In this document: piece after piece, positions 53,140-61,956 of the stretch | Numbering within the stretch: the stretch's first letter is position 1 | Layout: each line of letters starts with the position of its first letter | DNA from: Pantoea endophytica | GTDB lineage: Bacteria > Pseudomonadota > Gammaproteobacteria > Enterobacterales > Enterobacteriaceae | Assembly: GCF_002858935.1 (NCBI RefSeq) | Contig: NZ_PJRT01000005.1 | Coordinates: forward strand, 496,001-560,000 | Length of the DNA: 64,000 nucleotides | Reading direction: 5' to 3' | Position numbers and translations under genes: made by a program | Notes under the pieces: model-generated | What the model was told of the DNA's origin: nothing | The model's input: the letters and a program-made list of their open reading frames with translations, nothing else | Databases searched by the model: none

Positions 53140-53778
53140 ATGCAAAACGAACAGGTCTTGCGAGAAGAGATTTGCCAGGTAGGAGCCGATCTGTTTAACC
53201 GCGGCTATACCACCGGCACCGCGGGAAACATCAGCGCTCGGCTGGAAGATGGCTGGCTGATTACGCCAACCGATGCTTGTTTGGGACATCTGGAGCCCGG
53301 CCGGATTGCCAAGGTTAATCGCGCCGGTGAATGGGTTTCGGGCGACAAGCCATCGAAGACTCTGCTGTTACATCGCCAGATTTATGATCGCAACCCGGAG
53401 GCGCACGGCGTGGTGCACACCCATTCGACGCATCTGGTGCAACTGACGTTAGCGGGTGTGTGGCAGCGCGACAGCATTTTACCGCCGCTGACGCCGTATC
53501 AGGTGATGAAAGTCGGTCGGATTCCGTTAATCGACTATCGCCGCCCAGGCCATGCCGATGTGGCTGCGCAGGTGGCTGAACTGGCCAATGACGTGCGAGG
53601 CGTGATGCTGGAGAGACTTGGCCCGGTGATGTGGGGCAAATCCGTTTCAGCGGTAAGCTTTGCCCTTGAAGAGCTGGAAGAAACCGCGCGCCTTTGGCTG
53701 AACTGCGTGGATAAGCCCGCCGCGCTGCCAGAACAAGCCGTATTGGAGCTGTGCGAACACTTTAATACGCGCTGGTAA
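53140..53778 (+). CDS. otnC: 3-oxo-tetronate 4-phosphate decarboxylase OtnC (class II aldolase fold)
   Basis: 212 residues of the aldolase II/adducin family. TGTAGNISARLEDGWLITPTD, SGDKPSKTLLLHRQIY, the metal-binding HGVVHTHSTHLVQLT and Glu further on are as in OtnC/YgbL. It decarboxylates 3-oxo-tetronate 4-phosphate to dihydroxyacetone phosphate, following OtnK. The ATG at 53140 has AGGAG seven bases upstream; a longer frame from 53050 lies inside the MFS gene and is not used. The following lactonase gene is 34 bp away on the same strand. Confidence 0.9.
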   Translation: MQNEQVLREEICQVGADLFNRGYTTGTAGNISARLEDGWLITPTDACLGHLEPGRIAKVNRAGEWVSGDKPSKTLLLHRQIYDRNPEAHGVVHTHSTHLVQLTLAGVWQRDSILPPLTPYQVMKVGRIPLIDYRRPGHADVAAQVAELANDVRGVMLERLGPVMWGKSVSAVSFALEELEETARLWLNCVDKPAALPEQAVLELCEHFNTRW

Positions 53779-53812
53779 TACCCGCATTGTCCCTACAAAA
53801 ACGAGATCTAAG

Positions 53813-54961
53813 ATGAAAAAGACGGTAATAGCCGCAGGCATGATGCTTTTTGCATCAACGGTATTGGCGCAGGAGAAATCCTTTGTCTACGTATCCAACG
53901 GCGACAGCGGCACGGTGACGGCCTACGAACTGCAAAAGGCGCAGCGCCAGCTGAAACCGATTGGTGAATACCCCAGCGGCCTGAAAAGTATGCCGATGAT
54001 GGTATCGCAGGATAACAAGACACTTTATGTCTCCGTTCGCAGTAAGCCTTACCATGTTTCGGCCTGGCATATTCAACCTGACGGCTCACTGCAGCATTTT
54101 GCGGATACGCCGCTGCCAGAGGCGATGGCGTATGTCGCGCTGGATAAGAGCGGGAAATTCCTGCTTTCATCTTCTTACGGCGGCGATCTGTTTAGCATCA
54201 ATCGCATTGCCGCGGATGGTAAAGTTGAGAGTGCGCCGGTGCAGGTGGTGCATACCGGAAAACGTGCACATTCCATTCAGACCGATCCCAGCAACCAGTT
54301 TCTCTATGTACCGCTGCTGGGTGCCGATCAACTGCTGCAATACCGTTTCGATAGCCACAGCGGAACCGTTACGGCGAACACGCCAGCGTTTGTGAATATC
54401 CAACGCGAGTCGGCAACCGGACCGCGTCATTTCACCTTTGCACCGCAGCGGGACCAAAAGGGTGAGCAGAATCTCTATTTGCTGACCGAAATGGCCGGCA
54501 ACATCTCGCGCCTGACGCTGAATAAAGATGGCACCCTGACGGAACATGAAGCGACACCGTCACTCGATCCAGCCATTGCCGCCAACATGCAGCGTGGCGA
54601 AGCGCGACCACTGACCGGCGATGATGATTTGCCAAAATCCGCCAAACCGCGTTTATGGCAAGCCGATATTCATATCACGCCGAATGGACGTTTCCTTTAT
54701 TCCACCGAACGCACCAGCAGTCATATTACTGCGTTTCATGTATCACCGATCGATGGTCGATTGACGTTGATTAATAGCACGCCAACAGAAACTCAGCCGC
54801 GTGGATTTGCTATTGATAATTCCGGGCGCTATTTAATTGAATCGGGTCAGAAGTCGACACAAATCTCGCTCTATTCCATAGATCAAACCACTGGCAAACT
54901 GACATTAATTGAGCGCGTCCCCACCGGCAAGGGCGCTAATTGGGTCACTATCGTTGAGTAA
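53813..54961 (+). CDS. Periplasmic lactonase (Pgl-type 7-bladed propeller)
   Basis: 382 residues. A Sec signal peptide (MKKTVIAAGMMLFASTVLA) precedes a YbhE/Pgl-like beta-propeller with repeated FVYVSNGDSGTVTAYEL, FLLSSSYGGDLFSI, ATGPRHFTFAPQ and DIHITPNGRFLYSTERTSSHITAF motifs. Members hydrolyse 6-phosphogluconolactone or other aldonolactones; an exported version should act on an unphosphorylated sugar lactone. It fits between a periplasmic dehydrogenase that makes lactones (genes at 55827-59393) and uptake of the free acid. Carboxy-cis,cis-muconate cyclase-type activity is an alternative. Confidence 0.83.
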   Translation: MKKTVIAAGMMLFASTVLAQEKSFVYVSNGDSGTVTAYELQKAQRQLKPIGEYPSGLKSMPMMVSQDNKTLYVSVRSKPYHVSAWHIQPDGSLQHFADTPLPEAMAYVALDKSGKFLLSSSYGGDLFSINRIAADGKVESAPVQVVHTGKRAHSIQTDPSNQFLYVPLLGADQLLQYRFDSHSGTVTANTPAFVNIQRESATGPRHFTFAPQRDQKGEQNLYLLTEMAGNISRLTLNKDGTLTEHEATPSLDPAIAANMQRGEARPLTGDDDLPKSAKPRLWQADIHITPNGRFLYSTERTSSHITAFHVSPIDGRLTLINSTPTETQPRGFAIDNSGRYLIESGQKSTQISLYSIDQTTGKLTLIERVPTGKGANWVTIVE

Positions 54962-55003
54962 ATTTCTGCTCTACTTAATTCATTCGTAAGAAAAGGATTG
55001 TTT

Positions 55004-55711
55004 ATGTCGACTATTCGCAAAACATTATTCAGCACATTATTTTGCTCAACGCTGTTAAGCGTTGGATTACCGACACTGGCGGCTGAAAAAGGGGTTGCCA
55101 CCGATCTGGAACCACTGCACCACGTCATTCTGGAAAATAAATATGTCACAGTGATGCGCGTATTAATTCAACCTGGACAATCGACGCTATTTCATGAGCA
55201 GCATCTGGATTATGTTAATACCCACATTGAGGGTAGCCCGGTCAAAATAGAATATCCCGACAAGCCGGTTAACATAACAGAAATGAAAAGTGGCAATGTT
55301 AAATTCGGTGAGCATCAAGGAAAATCGGATACGGATAAGGTCACCAATACCGGAAATAACGTCAATCATCAGGTGGCGTTCGAAATTAACATCCCAGGCC
55401 CGCAACATTTCGGTAAGGCTTCCCGGCCTGCCAATGCCGCATTTAGTCAGGTGCTGGATAAGAAAACCGTGAGAGGCTGGAAGGTCACGCTTAAGCCTGG
55501 CGCCAGTACCGGCGAATATACGCAACACGGGCCTGGCGTGCGCGTGTTCTTCACCGAAGGGCGGGTACTGATTGCCGATCAAACTCATACCAATCGGGTA
55601 AAAGAAGTTTGGGTACATCCCGGCGATGCCTTTTTAACCGAGCCAGGTAAAGTCGATATAACGGCCGCAAGTGGCGAGAATATTATCTTCAATGATTATG
55701 AATTGTTATAG
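55004..55711 (+). CDS. Periplasmic cupin-like protein
   Basis: 235 residues with a signal peptide (LFSTLFCSTLLSVGLPTLAA). The rest looks like a bicupin-type small protein (VMRVLIQPGQSTLFHEQHLDYVNTHIEGSP, then WKVTLKPGASTGEYTQHGPGVRVFFTEGRV), with His residues (FHEQHLDYVNTH) that could bind metal. Its function is unknown. The ATG at 55004 has AAAAGGA six bases away; the in-frame TTG at 54998 is rejected. It lies between the lactonase and the dehydrogenase genes, same strand, 42 bp after the lactonase stop, so it probably acts on the same periplasmic substrate. Confidence 0.75.
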   Translation: MSTIRKTLFSTLFCSTLLSVGLPTLAAEKGVATDLEPLHHVILENKYVTVMRVLIQPGQSTLFHEQHLDYVNTHIEGSPVKIEYPDKPVNITEMKSGNVKFGEHQGKSDTDKVTNTGNNVNHQVAFEINIPGPQHFGKASRPANAAFSQVLDKKTVRGWKVTLKPGASTGEYTQHGPGVRVFFTEGRVLIADQTHTNRVKEVWVHPGDAFLTEPGKVDITAASGENIIFNDYELL

Positions 55712-55826
55712 CACTGTTTGTATTTTGTGAATTGACGTTGTCTGATAATGTGCACTTCTGTGGGTTGCCACAGAAGTGCATTATTGTTTTTACCATACTA
55801 ATAATTATTTACCGGAAGTAATTACA

Positions 55827-57236
55827 ATGAAAGCAAGAAAGGTGAGACAGTGTTGTCTGCCTTTCGCGTTGAGCATTCTGATGTCTGCCACATTTTCAGC
55901 TCACGCTGAAGATGCAGCTGAGTCTGCAGCTCTTATTGCGAAAGGCAAGTATCTGGCTATTGCTGCGGACTGTGGAGCTTGCCACACCGCACCGAATCAG
56001 GGCAAGGAAATGTCGGGTGGCTATATTATCTCCTCGCCGTTGGGGAATATTGTTGCCAGTAATATCACGCCATCAAAAACCGCCGGCATTGGCGATTATA
56101 GCGAACAAGATTTTGTTAAAGCCGTGCGAAGTGGCATTAATAAACAGGGGCAACATCTTTATCCGGCGATGCCTTACACCTCATATGCGAAAATTTCTGA
56201 TGCCGATATGCATGCGCTGTATGTTTATTTTATGCACGGTGTAAAAGCAGACGATAATGTACCGCCAGCAACGGATTTGCCTTTCCCGTTTAATATTCGT
56301 TCAAGTATGTTCTTCTGGAATATGCTGTTTGCCGATAATAAGCCGTTTATTCCGGCAAAAGATAAATCTGATGTGGTTAATCGCGGTGATTATCTGGTCA
56401 ATGCATTGGCGCACTGCGATACCTGCCATACGCCACGTAACGCGCTGATGGGGCAAAACAATGCTCAGGCCCTCAGCGGTGGCAGCCTGGGCAGTTGGTA
56501 TGCGCCGAATATCACTCCCGATCAACAAGCCGGCATTGGCAACTGGAGCAATGCGCAGATCGCGCAATATCTCAAAACGGGCCATGTTGCAGGCAAAGCG
56601 CAGGCAGCAGGTCCGATGGCGGAAGCTGTCGAGCACAGCTTACAGCATCTATCTGATGACGATATCAAGGCGATAGTGGCTTATCTGCGGCAGATCCCCG
56701 CAGTGACTCAGGCCACCCATTCGCCACGCGACGCGCTTGGCAAACCTGCAACAGATGAAGCGGCGCTGCGCGCGGTTAAAAATCCTGATGCGGGCTGGCA
56801 GGTTTACGCCAGCTCTTGCGCTAACTGCCATCAGGCGGATGGTGCGGGCAATCACTTCTATCCTTCGCTGTTTCATAACACCGCCACTGGCGCACCGCAG
56901 GCCGATAACCTGATTGCCACCATTGTCTACGGCGTACATCGCCAGATTGATGGCAAAGATGTGGTAATGCCCGCTTTCGGCCCGGATGGATTATTTACCG
57001 ATCGACTGAGCGATCGGCAAATTGCCGACGTCAGTAACTACGTGCTGAAAAACTTTGGTAATTCTCAGCTGAACGTAACGCCTGAACAGGTGAAAACCGT
57101 GCGTGAAGGCGGCCAGCGCCCGCTGATTGCACGCCTGGCGCAGCCTACTGTGTGGGGCGGTGGCGCGGTAGTTGTCATTATTTTACTGGTGCTGCTGGTT
57201 TCAATTTCGCGTAAGGGGAAAAAGCATGGCGCATAA
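55827..57236 (+). CDS. Triheme cytochrome c subunit of periplasmic sugar dehydrogenase
   Basis: 469 residues. A signal peptide ending in SAHA (about residue 27) precedes three c-type heme sites: CGACH (49-53), CDTCH (197-201) and CANCH (331-335), each with downstream Met candidates (AMPYTSY, MPAFGPDG). A single C-terminal anchor (WGGGAVVVIILLVLLVSIS) with a basic tail follows. This is the electron-transfer subunit of the gluconate/2-ketogluconate/sorbitol/fructose dehydrogenase class, passing electrons to ubiquinone. It overlaps the small subunit gene by 11 bp. The frame before 55827 is non-coding. Confidence 0.93.
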   Translation: MKARKVRQCCLPFALSILMSATFSAHAEDAAESAALIAKGKYLAIAADCGACHTAPNQGKEMSGGYIISSPLGNIVASNITPSKTAGIGDYSEQDFVKAVRSGINKQGQHLYPAMPYTSYAKISDADMHALYVYFMHGVKADDNVPPATDLPFPFNIRSSMFFWNMLFADNKPFIPAKDKSDVVNRGDYLVNALAHCDTCHTPRNALMGQNNAQALSGGSLGSWYAPNITPDQQAGIGNWSNAQIAQYLKTGHVAGKAQAAGPMAEAVEHSLQHLSDDDIKAIVAYLRQIPAVTQATHSPRDALGKPATDEAALRAVKNPDAGWQVYASSCANCHQADGAGNHFYPSLFHNTATGAPQADNLIATIVYGVHRQIDGKDVVMPAFGPDGLFTDRLSDRQIADVSNYVLKNFGNSQLNVTPEQVKTVREGGQRPLIARLAQPTVWGGGAVVVIILLVLLVSISRKGKKHGA

Positions 57237-57744
57237 CCTTTCCCGACGTCGTTTGCTGCAAGGCATGGGTATTTTGTCACTCGGCGCGATGTGTAATTCC
57301 CTGTTCCCGGCGCGCGCTCTGGCTGCCGATCAGCTGGCTAAAAATGGTTTTCTGACCGTTTCGCAGTTCCTGGTGAGTCTCCCGGTCGGCCCGATTTTGG
57401 GGCAGCGCTATTTCGATGCCTTAAATCGCCATAATGCCGACTTCACACACCGGCTTAGCAGCCTGCAGGCATTGTTGCAGCAGCATAATTTTGCTCATGT
57501 CGACGAATTTCTTGCCGCATTTGGGGCCGATAATTCTGATTGGCAAACGGCAAAACGCATCATTTCTGCGTGGTACACCGGCGTGGTCGGTGACGGCAGC
57601 GATCTGGAGTTGATCGCGTATGCCGATGCGATGATGTACCTGCCCACCAAAGATATTCTGGTGGTCCCAACCTATGGCGGCGGGCCGTTCTACTGGGCAG
57701 TAACGCAAGATGGCAAAGTGGCAACCACAGGAGAAGGCGCATGA
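57226..57744 (+). CDS. Small Tat-exported subunit of FAD sugar dehydrogenase
   Basis: 172 residues. A twin-arginine signal (SRRRLLQGMGILSLGAM) is followed by the FAD-SLDH-type small subunit fold, with IISAWYTGVVGDGSDLELIAYADAMMY and the tail VVPTYGGGPFYWAV typical of sorbitol/fructose dehydrogenase small subunits. It escorts the flavoprotein, which lacks its own signal, through the Tat system. The ATG at 57226 has AGGGG seven bases before it. Overlaps the next gene by 4 bp (ATGA). Confidence 0.88.
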   Translation: MAHNLSRRRLLQGMGILSLGAMCNSLFPARALAADQLAKNGFLTVSQFLVSLPVGPILGQRYFDALNRHNADFTHRLSSLQALLQQHNFAHVDEFLAAFGADNSDWQTAKRIISAWYTGVVGDGSDLELIAYADAMMYLPTKDILVVPTYGGGPFYWAVTQDGKVATTGEGA

Positions 57745-59393
57745 GTGCACAAAAAGTCGATGCCGATGTGATCATCATTGGCTCGGGCGTGATGGGCGGG
57801 TTGATCGCCTGCCAGATGGCGAAAGCGGGTAAATCGGTGATCATCCTCGAGGCGGGCCCGCGAGTCTCTCGTCAGGAAATCGTCGAACGTTTCCGTAATT
57901 CCCCATTCAAGATGTCGTTAACCAACATCAAATTACAGGGCGTGGGTTCGCCTTACCCCAATCCGCCGCATATTCCGTCCACCTACGGTGACTATTTGCA
58001 GCAGGTTGGGCCGGTTAAATATCCCACCAAATACCTGCGCGTTGTCGGTGGCACGACCTGGCACTTTGGCTCCGCGTTGTGGCGCATGATCCCCAACGAT
58101 TTCAAACTTAACACCCTTTACGGTCGTGGCCGCGACTGGCCTTTTGGTTACGACGAGCTGGAGTCGTGGTATGGCAAAGCCGAGCATGAGCTGGGCGTTT
58201 CAGGCGTCGATGGACAAGATGAAAGTGGGCAGGGCGGCAAAGCCTGGCCACCGCGATCTACGCCATTCCCGATGCCGGGTTTACCAACCAGTTATCTGTT
58301 TGATCGCCTAACCGAGATGTTGGGTAAAGGCGGTTATAACCCGGTACTGGAACCGAACGGTCGCGCGACTAAGCCGTGGGGTAAGCGCCCGATGTGTGGC
58401 GGCAACAATAACTGCAATCCGGTTTGCCCCATCGCCGCCAAATATGATGGCTCGATGCATATTGATGAAGCGGAACGTTTGGGAGCGAGGCTGCTGGATA
58501 ACGCGGTGGTCTACCGTATTGAAGCGGCGGATGACGGCAAAATCACCGGCATTTGGTATAAAAAGCCGGATGGTTCCGAGCACCATTTAACCGCCGACTA
58601 CTTTGTGCTGGCGGCCTACGGTATCGAATCGCCCAAGCTACTGTTGATGTCGACGTCGGAGAAATATCCCAACGGCATCGCAAACTCTTCCGATCAGGTG
58701 GGGCGCAATTTGATGGGCCACACCGGCATTAGTATGAACGTGATGATGTCGGAAGATGTGTGGCCAGGTCAGGGGCCGACTGAATTACTGGTGTATCTGA
58801 ACAACCGCGATGGCGCCTTCCGCAAGGATTTCCCCAGCTACAAGATCAAAGTGCGTAACACGGTGCCAACTGCAGATTATGCTGCATCGCTCATTGAGAA
58901 AGGCGTGCTGGGCTCCAAACTGGATGCTGAAATCCGCCGCCAGTCGGCGCGCTCGCTGAACTTCGCTATTGATTTTGAAACCTTGCCGCTGGCGGAAAAC
59001 CGCGTTACGCCGAGCAAGACGAAAAAAGATGCGATTGGTATTCCGTTGCCGGAGATTTATTACAGCGTGACGGATTACTGGCATGCCGGGAAAGAAGCGG
59101 GCATCAAAGATTTTCACAGGTTTGCAGAGCTGCTGAATGCGGAAATATTATCGATCGATACTAAGTTTCAGGATCGCCAGCACATCATGGGCACCACCAT
59201 TATGGGCGATGATCCCCACAATTCAGTGGTAGATCGCGATTGCCGCACGCACGATCATCCCAATATGTGGATTGCCGGAACCAGTGTGATGCCGTCGGCG
59301 TCATGCATGAACCCAACCTTGACCGGCGCGGCGTTGAGCTTGCGTTTGGCTGAGCATATGTTGCAGACCATGAAGTCGGAAGTAGCAGGTTAG
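57741..59393 (+). CDS. GMC-family FAD subunit of membrane-bound sugar/sugar-acid dehydrogenase
   Basis: 550 residues. FAD motif ADVIIIGSGVMGGLIACQMAKAG (about 5-27), VVGGTTWHFGSALWRM (GMC signature), a Cys-rich patch CGGNNNCNPVCPIAAKYD and a C-terminal catalytic stretch QHIMGTTIMGDDP...SCMNPTLTGAALSLRLAEH are present. It oxidises a hydroxyl of a sugar or sugar acid at the periplasmic face. Members oxidise gluconate, 2-ketogluconate, sorbitol, fructose or erythritol-like polyols; substrate is not decidable. Order cytochrome-small-large differs from the classic gluconate dehydrogenase order small-large-cytochrome. Confidence 0.9.
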   Translation: MSAQKVDADVIIIGSGVMGGLIACQMAKAGKSVIILEAGPRVSRQEIVERFRNSPFKMSLTNIKLQGVGSPYPNPPHIPSTYGDYLQQVGPVKYPTKYLRVVGGTTWHFGSALWRMIPNDFKLNTLYGRGRDWPFGYDELESWYGKAEHELGVSGVDGQDESGQGGKAWPPRSTPFPMPGLPTSYLFDRLTEMLGKGGYNPVLEPNGRATKPWGKRPMCGGNNNCNPVCPIAAKYDGSMHIDEAERLGARLLDNAVVYRIEAADDGKITGIWYKKPDGSEHHLTADYFVLAAYGIESPKLLLMSTSEKYPNGIANSSDQVGRNLMGHTGISMNVMMSEDVWPGQGPTELLVYLNNRDGAFRKDFPSYKIKVRNTVPTADYAASLIEKGVLGSKLDAEIRRQSARSLNFAIDFETLPLAENRVTPSKTKKDAIGIPLPEIYYSVTDYWHAGKEAGIKDFHRFAELLNAEILSIDTKFQDRQHIMGTTIMGDDPHNSVVDRDCRTHDHPNMWIAGTSVMPSASCMNPTLTGAALSLRLAEHMLQTMKSEVAG

Positions 59394-59402
59394 GTGGGAA
59401 TC

Positions 59403-59459
59403 GGTCGCCATAAATGGAGACCCTACGTTGGAGCGGTGCGCATTGATGCGCACCGGCTC
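59403..59459. repeat. Dispersed palindromic repeat, partial copy 5
   Basis: Two hairpins after the dehydrogenase gene: GGTCGCCAT/ATGGAGACC (59403-59422) and a 13-bp GC-rich stem from GAGCGGTGCGCAT to ATGCGCACCGGCTC (59431-59459, one bulge). The first is related to the tail of the 21199 repeat. It also serves as a likely bidirectional terminator between convergent genes. Confidence 0.6.
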
Positions 59460-59465
59460 AAATAA

Positions 59466-60569
59466 TCACTTTTTATTCGAAATTAGCGTGCCTTTCAGGC
59501 CGTGCGGCTCGGAGCGCAGATACTGCGGTGGCGCTTTGGCCTGCGCGCCCAATTCAGCGGCGGCATGCCACGGCCAGCGCGGGTCGTAAAGTACTGCGCG
59601 CGCCAGCGCGATCAAATCTGCGTCACCTACCTGCAATGCTTGTTCTGCCTGCTTTGGTTCCGTAATCAAGCCTACGCCAATCACCGGAATCTTTACCTGT
59701 TTGCGGATGTCGCGTGCAAAAGGCAATTGATAACCGGGACCGACCGTGATTTTCTGCTGCGGTGACAAGCCGCCACTGGAGACGTGCACATAATCGCTGC
59801 CCGCCGCTTCGAGTTGCTGGCTGAAGACAATCGACTGCTCAACATCCCAGCCACCGTCAACCCAATCCGTTGCAGAGAGGCGCACACCTACCGCCACTGA
59901 ATCTGGCACGGCGCTGCGCACCGCATGGAACACTTCCAGAGGGAAACGCAGACGATTCTCCAGCGAGCCGCCGTACTCATCCTCACGCTGGTTACTCAGT
60001 GGCGACAGGAACTGATGCAGCAAATAGCCGTGCGCAGCATGCAGTTCAATCAACTGGATACCGAGTTTCGCCGCACGCTGCGCGCTGTCAACGAAGGCCA
60101 GTTTCAGGCGCTCAAGATCCTGTTTACTTAGCGCAACCGGTGCGCGATCTTCAGGATTAAAGGCTTGCGCGGATGGTGCAACGGTTTGCCAGCCACCTTG
60201 CTCCAGCGACAGCTGATTGCCGCCCAGCCACGGCGCGGCGCAGGACGCTTTGCGTCCGGCGTGACCGAGTTGAATACCAATGGGAGTGTCAGAATAGTGA
60301 CGGATATCTTGCAGAACGCTGGCTAAAGCCGCTTCCGTTGCATCATCCCACAAGCCTAAATCGCCCGGAGAAATACGTCCGGCGGCTTCCACTGCTGTCG
60401 CCTCAATGATCAGCAAACCGGCGCCGGAAAGTGCCAGTTGCCCGAGATGAATGCGGTGCCAGGCGCTGGCTTTGCCATCCTCCGCAGAGTATTGGCACAT
60501 CGGCGCGATGACGATGCGATTATCGAGCGTTAACTTACCCAGTTGCGTCGTACTAAACAGTAAACTCAT
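59466..60569 (-). CDS. NADH:flavin oxidoreductase, Old Yellow Enzyme family (NamA/YqjM-like)
   Basis: 367 residues. NRIVIAPMCQYSAEDG places the regulatory Cys next to FMN, as in YqjM/XenA. GIQLGHAGRKA and ELHAAHGYLLHQFLSPLSNQREDEYGGSLENR hold the His pair that binds the activated substrate. It reduces activated C=C bonds (enones, nitro compounds) with NAD(P)H. Monocistronic; no evident link to neighbours. Confidence 0.92.
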   Translation of the reverse strand: MSLLFSTTQLGKLTLDNRIVIAPMCQYSAEDGKASAWHRIHLGQLALSGAGLLIIEATAVEAAGRISPGDLGLWDDATEAALASVLQDIRHYSDTPIGIQLGHAGRKASCAAPWLGGNQLSLEQGGWQTVAPSAQAFNPEDRAPVALSKQDLERLKLAFVDSAQRAAKLGIQLIELHAAHGYLLHQFLSPLSNQREDEYGGSLENRLRFPLEVFHAVRSAVPDSVAVGVRLSATDWVDGGWDVEQSIVFSQQLEAAGSDYVHVSSGGLSPQQKITVGPGYQLPFARDIRKQVKIPVIGVGLITEPKQAEQALQVGDADLIALARAVLYDPRWPWHAAAELGAQAKAPPQYLRSEPHGLKGTLISNKK

Positions 60570-60666
60570 TGAAACCTCATCTTCAGTGGCTGAATGGCTT
60601 TAAGCTTAGGGCGAAAAGCGCATTTTGCAGAGGGCTATGAGTTTGAATGTTGTAGCAAAAAGTAAG

Positions 60667-61947
60667 TTAAGCGGAATGTGCCGCCGCAAGTCGAAACGCA
60701 TCAGACATTTTTTCCTGCTCACGTTGTGATAACCCCAAATGTCTGGCGACTATGCGCCATTGCGCAACAATGCTGCTGAATTTTTCAATGATAGTTTCGG
60801 CTTCACGTGCCTTCAGCCGGAAATAGGGCGCAACTTCCCGCGCCAAATCGAGATCAAGCGCATTATCAGCTGCCGTCACATTTAATTTTAGGCCATCAGC
60901 ATAGGGCACTGGATTGAGATCGAAGGCGGCAGATAACCGCCAGCCCTTGTCTGGAACCAGAATAAATCCATGATTACGCAGATGATCATCGCTGTTAGAA
61001 ACCAGCATATTAAAGACTATCCGCGACCACAGCTCGCGTAAATCAGCATTGGTTTGGGAGCCATGACGAATCAATACTTCTGCCAGTTCGAGATAACTCA
61101 CTCCGGTAGACGCATCTTCGCCATCAATATGGCCAGTCATGGTCATCGCGGAGGCAAAGTGCAGACGCTTTCCTTCGGGCGTGCGATCGAAACGGCGCAC
61201 CATGAAACAGTGATAATCGCTGGCAAATTTTTTCGCCATCGCAGCGGCAACGTCAAGTTCACAAGCCGTGGCGAGAGCATTGACGACCATTTCCCATCCA
61301 CCCACATCATATTCATCGCGGATGCTGGGGAACTTGGCGATAAATAGCTGACCTTCCTCATCAACCACACTGGCTTTGGGCCGTGCGCCACCCAGAGAAC
61401 CGCCTGGAGCGATCAACATCCTGAGCCATTCATGTCCCTGAACAGCACGGTTATCCGGATCGCTTTCCAGCGCGCGGCTTGCACGTTCAAGTGCTGCGAT
61501 TTCAGTAAATGGGGGAGCCGCAATTTCCAATCTGTTATCAAGAAATTCCCCCTGATCCTCCAGCCGGTAACGCAAAGCACCCACGCGATACAGGTCATGA
61601 ACCCCCAGTAAAAAATCGGATTCAAACATGCGCGTGCCGGAAGGCAATAATCCGCCACGGATATCGCGTTCCAGACGACGCTCCATCAATAAGCGTCCCC
61701 ATCTGTCGGGGCTGGAATCGCCAAACACTCCAAATCCAGCACGATTGTGGGCAGGATATTGTGGCCCTTCGAATAAGTGGATGCCGGGATCTAACTGGAT
61801 CAACATCAAATCGGGATCGCTAAGCGCTTGCGGATCATACTGAAATTCAAAAGATTCACGCGCCCGGCTGCGGCGAATATGCAGATAACCGAGACGTTTT
61901 GGTTGCTTGAGTCCGTTCCAGTCGGCGTAGACGCTAATCATGGTCAT
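60667..61947 (-). CDS. hipA: HipA-family serine/threonine kinase
   Basis: 426 residues. HipA-type N-terminal Couple_hipA-like domain (SVYADWNGLKQPKRLGYLHI) and kinase core follow. The P-loop-like GGSLGGARPK contains the autophosphorylated Ser of the family, FNMLVSNSDDHLRNHGF has the catalytic Asp, and AAFDLNPVP is the DFG-like metal motif. E. coli HipA phosphorylates glutamyl-tRNA synthetase and causes persistence. Target here unknown. It follows the antitoxin gene by 9 bp. Confidence 0.88.
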   Translation of the reverse strand: MTMISVYADWNGLKQPKRLGYLHIRRSRARESFEFQYDPQALSDPDLMLIQLDPGIHLFEGPQYPAHNRAGFGVFGDSSPDRWGRLLMERRLERDIRGGLLPSGTRMFESDFLLGVHDLYRVGALRYRLEDQGEFLDNRLEIAAPPFTEIAALERASRALESDPDNRAVQGHEWLRMLIAPGGSLGGARPKASVVDEEGQLFIAKFPSIRDEYDVGGWEMVVNALATACELDVAAAMAKKFASDYHCFMVRRFDRTPEGKRLHFASAMTMTGHIDGEDASTGVSYLELAEVLIRHGSQTNADLRELWSRIVFNMLVSNSDDHLRNHGFILVPDKGWRLSAAFDLNPVPYADGLKLNVTAADNALDLDLAREVAPYFRLKAREAETIIEKFSSIVAQWRIVARHLGLSQREQEKMSDAFRLAAAHSA

Positions 61948-61956
61948 TGTCGGGTC

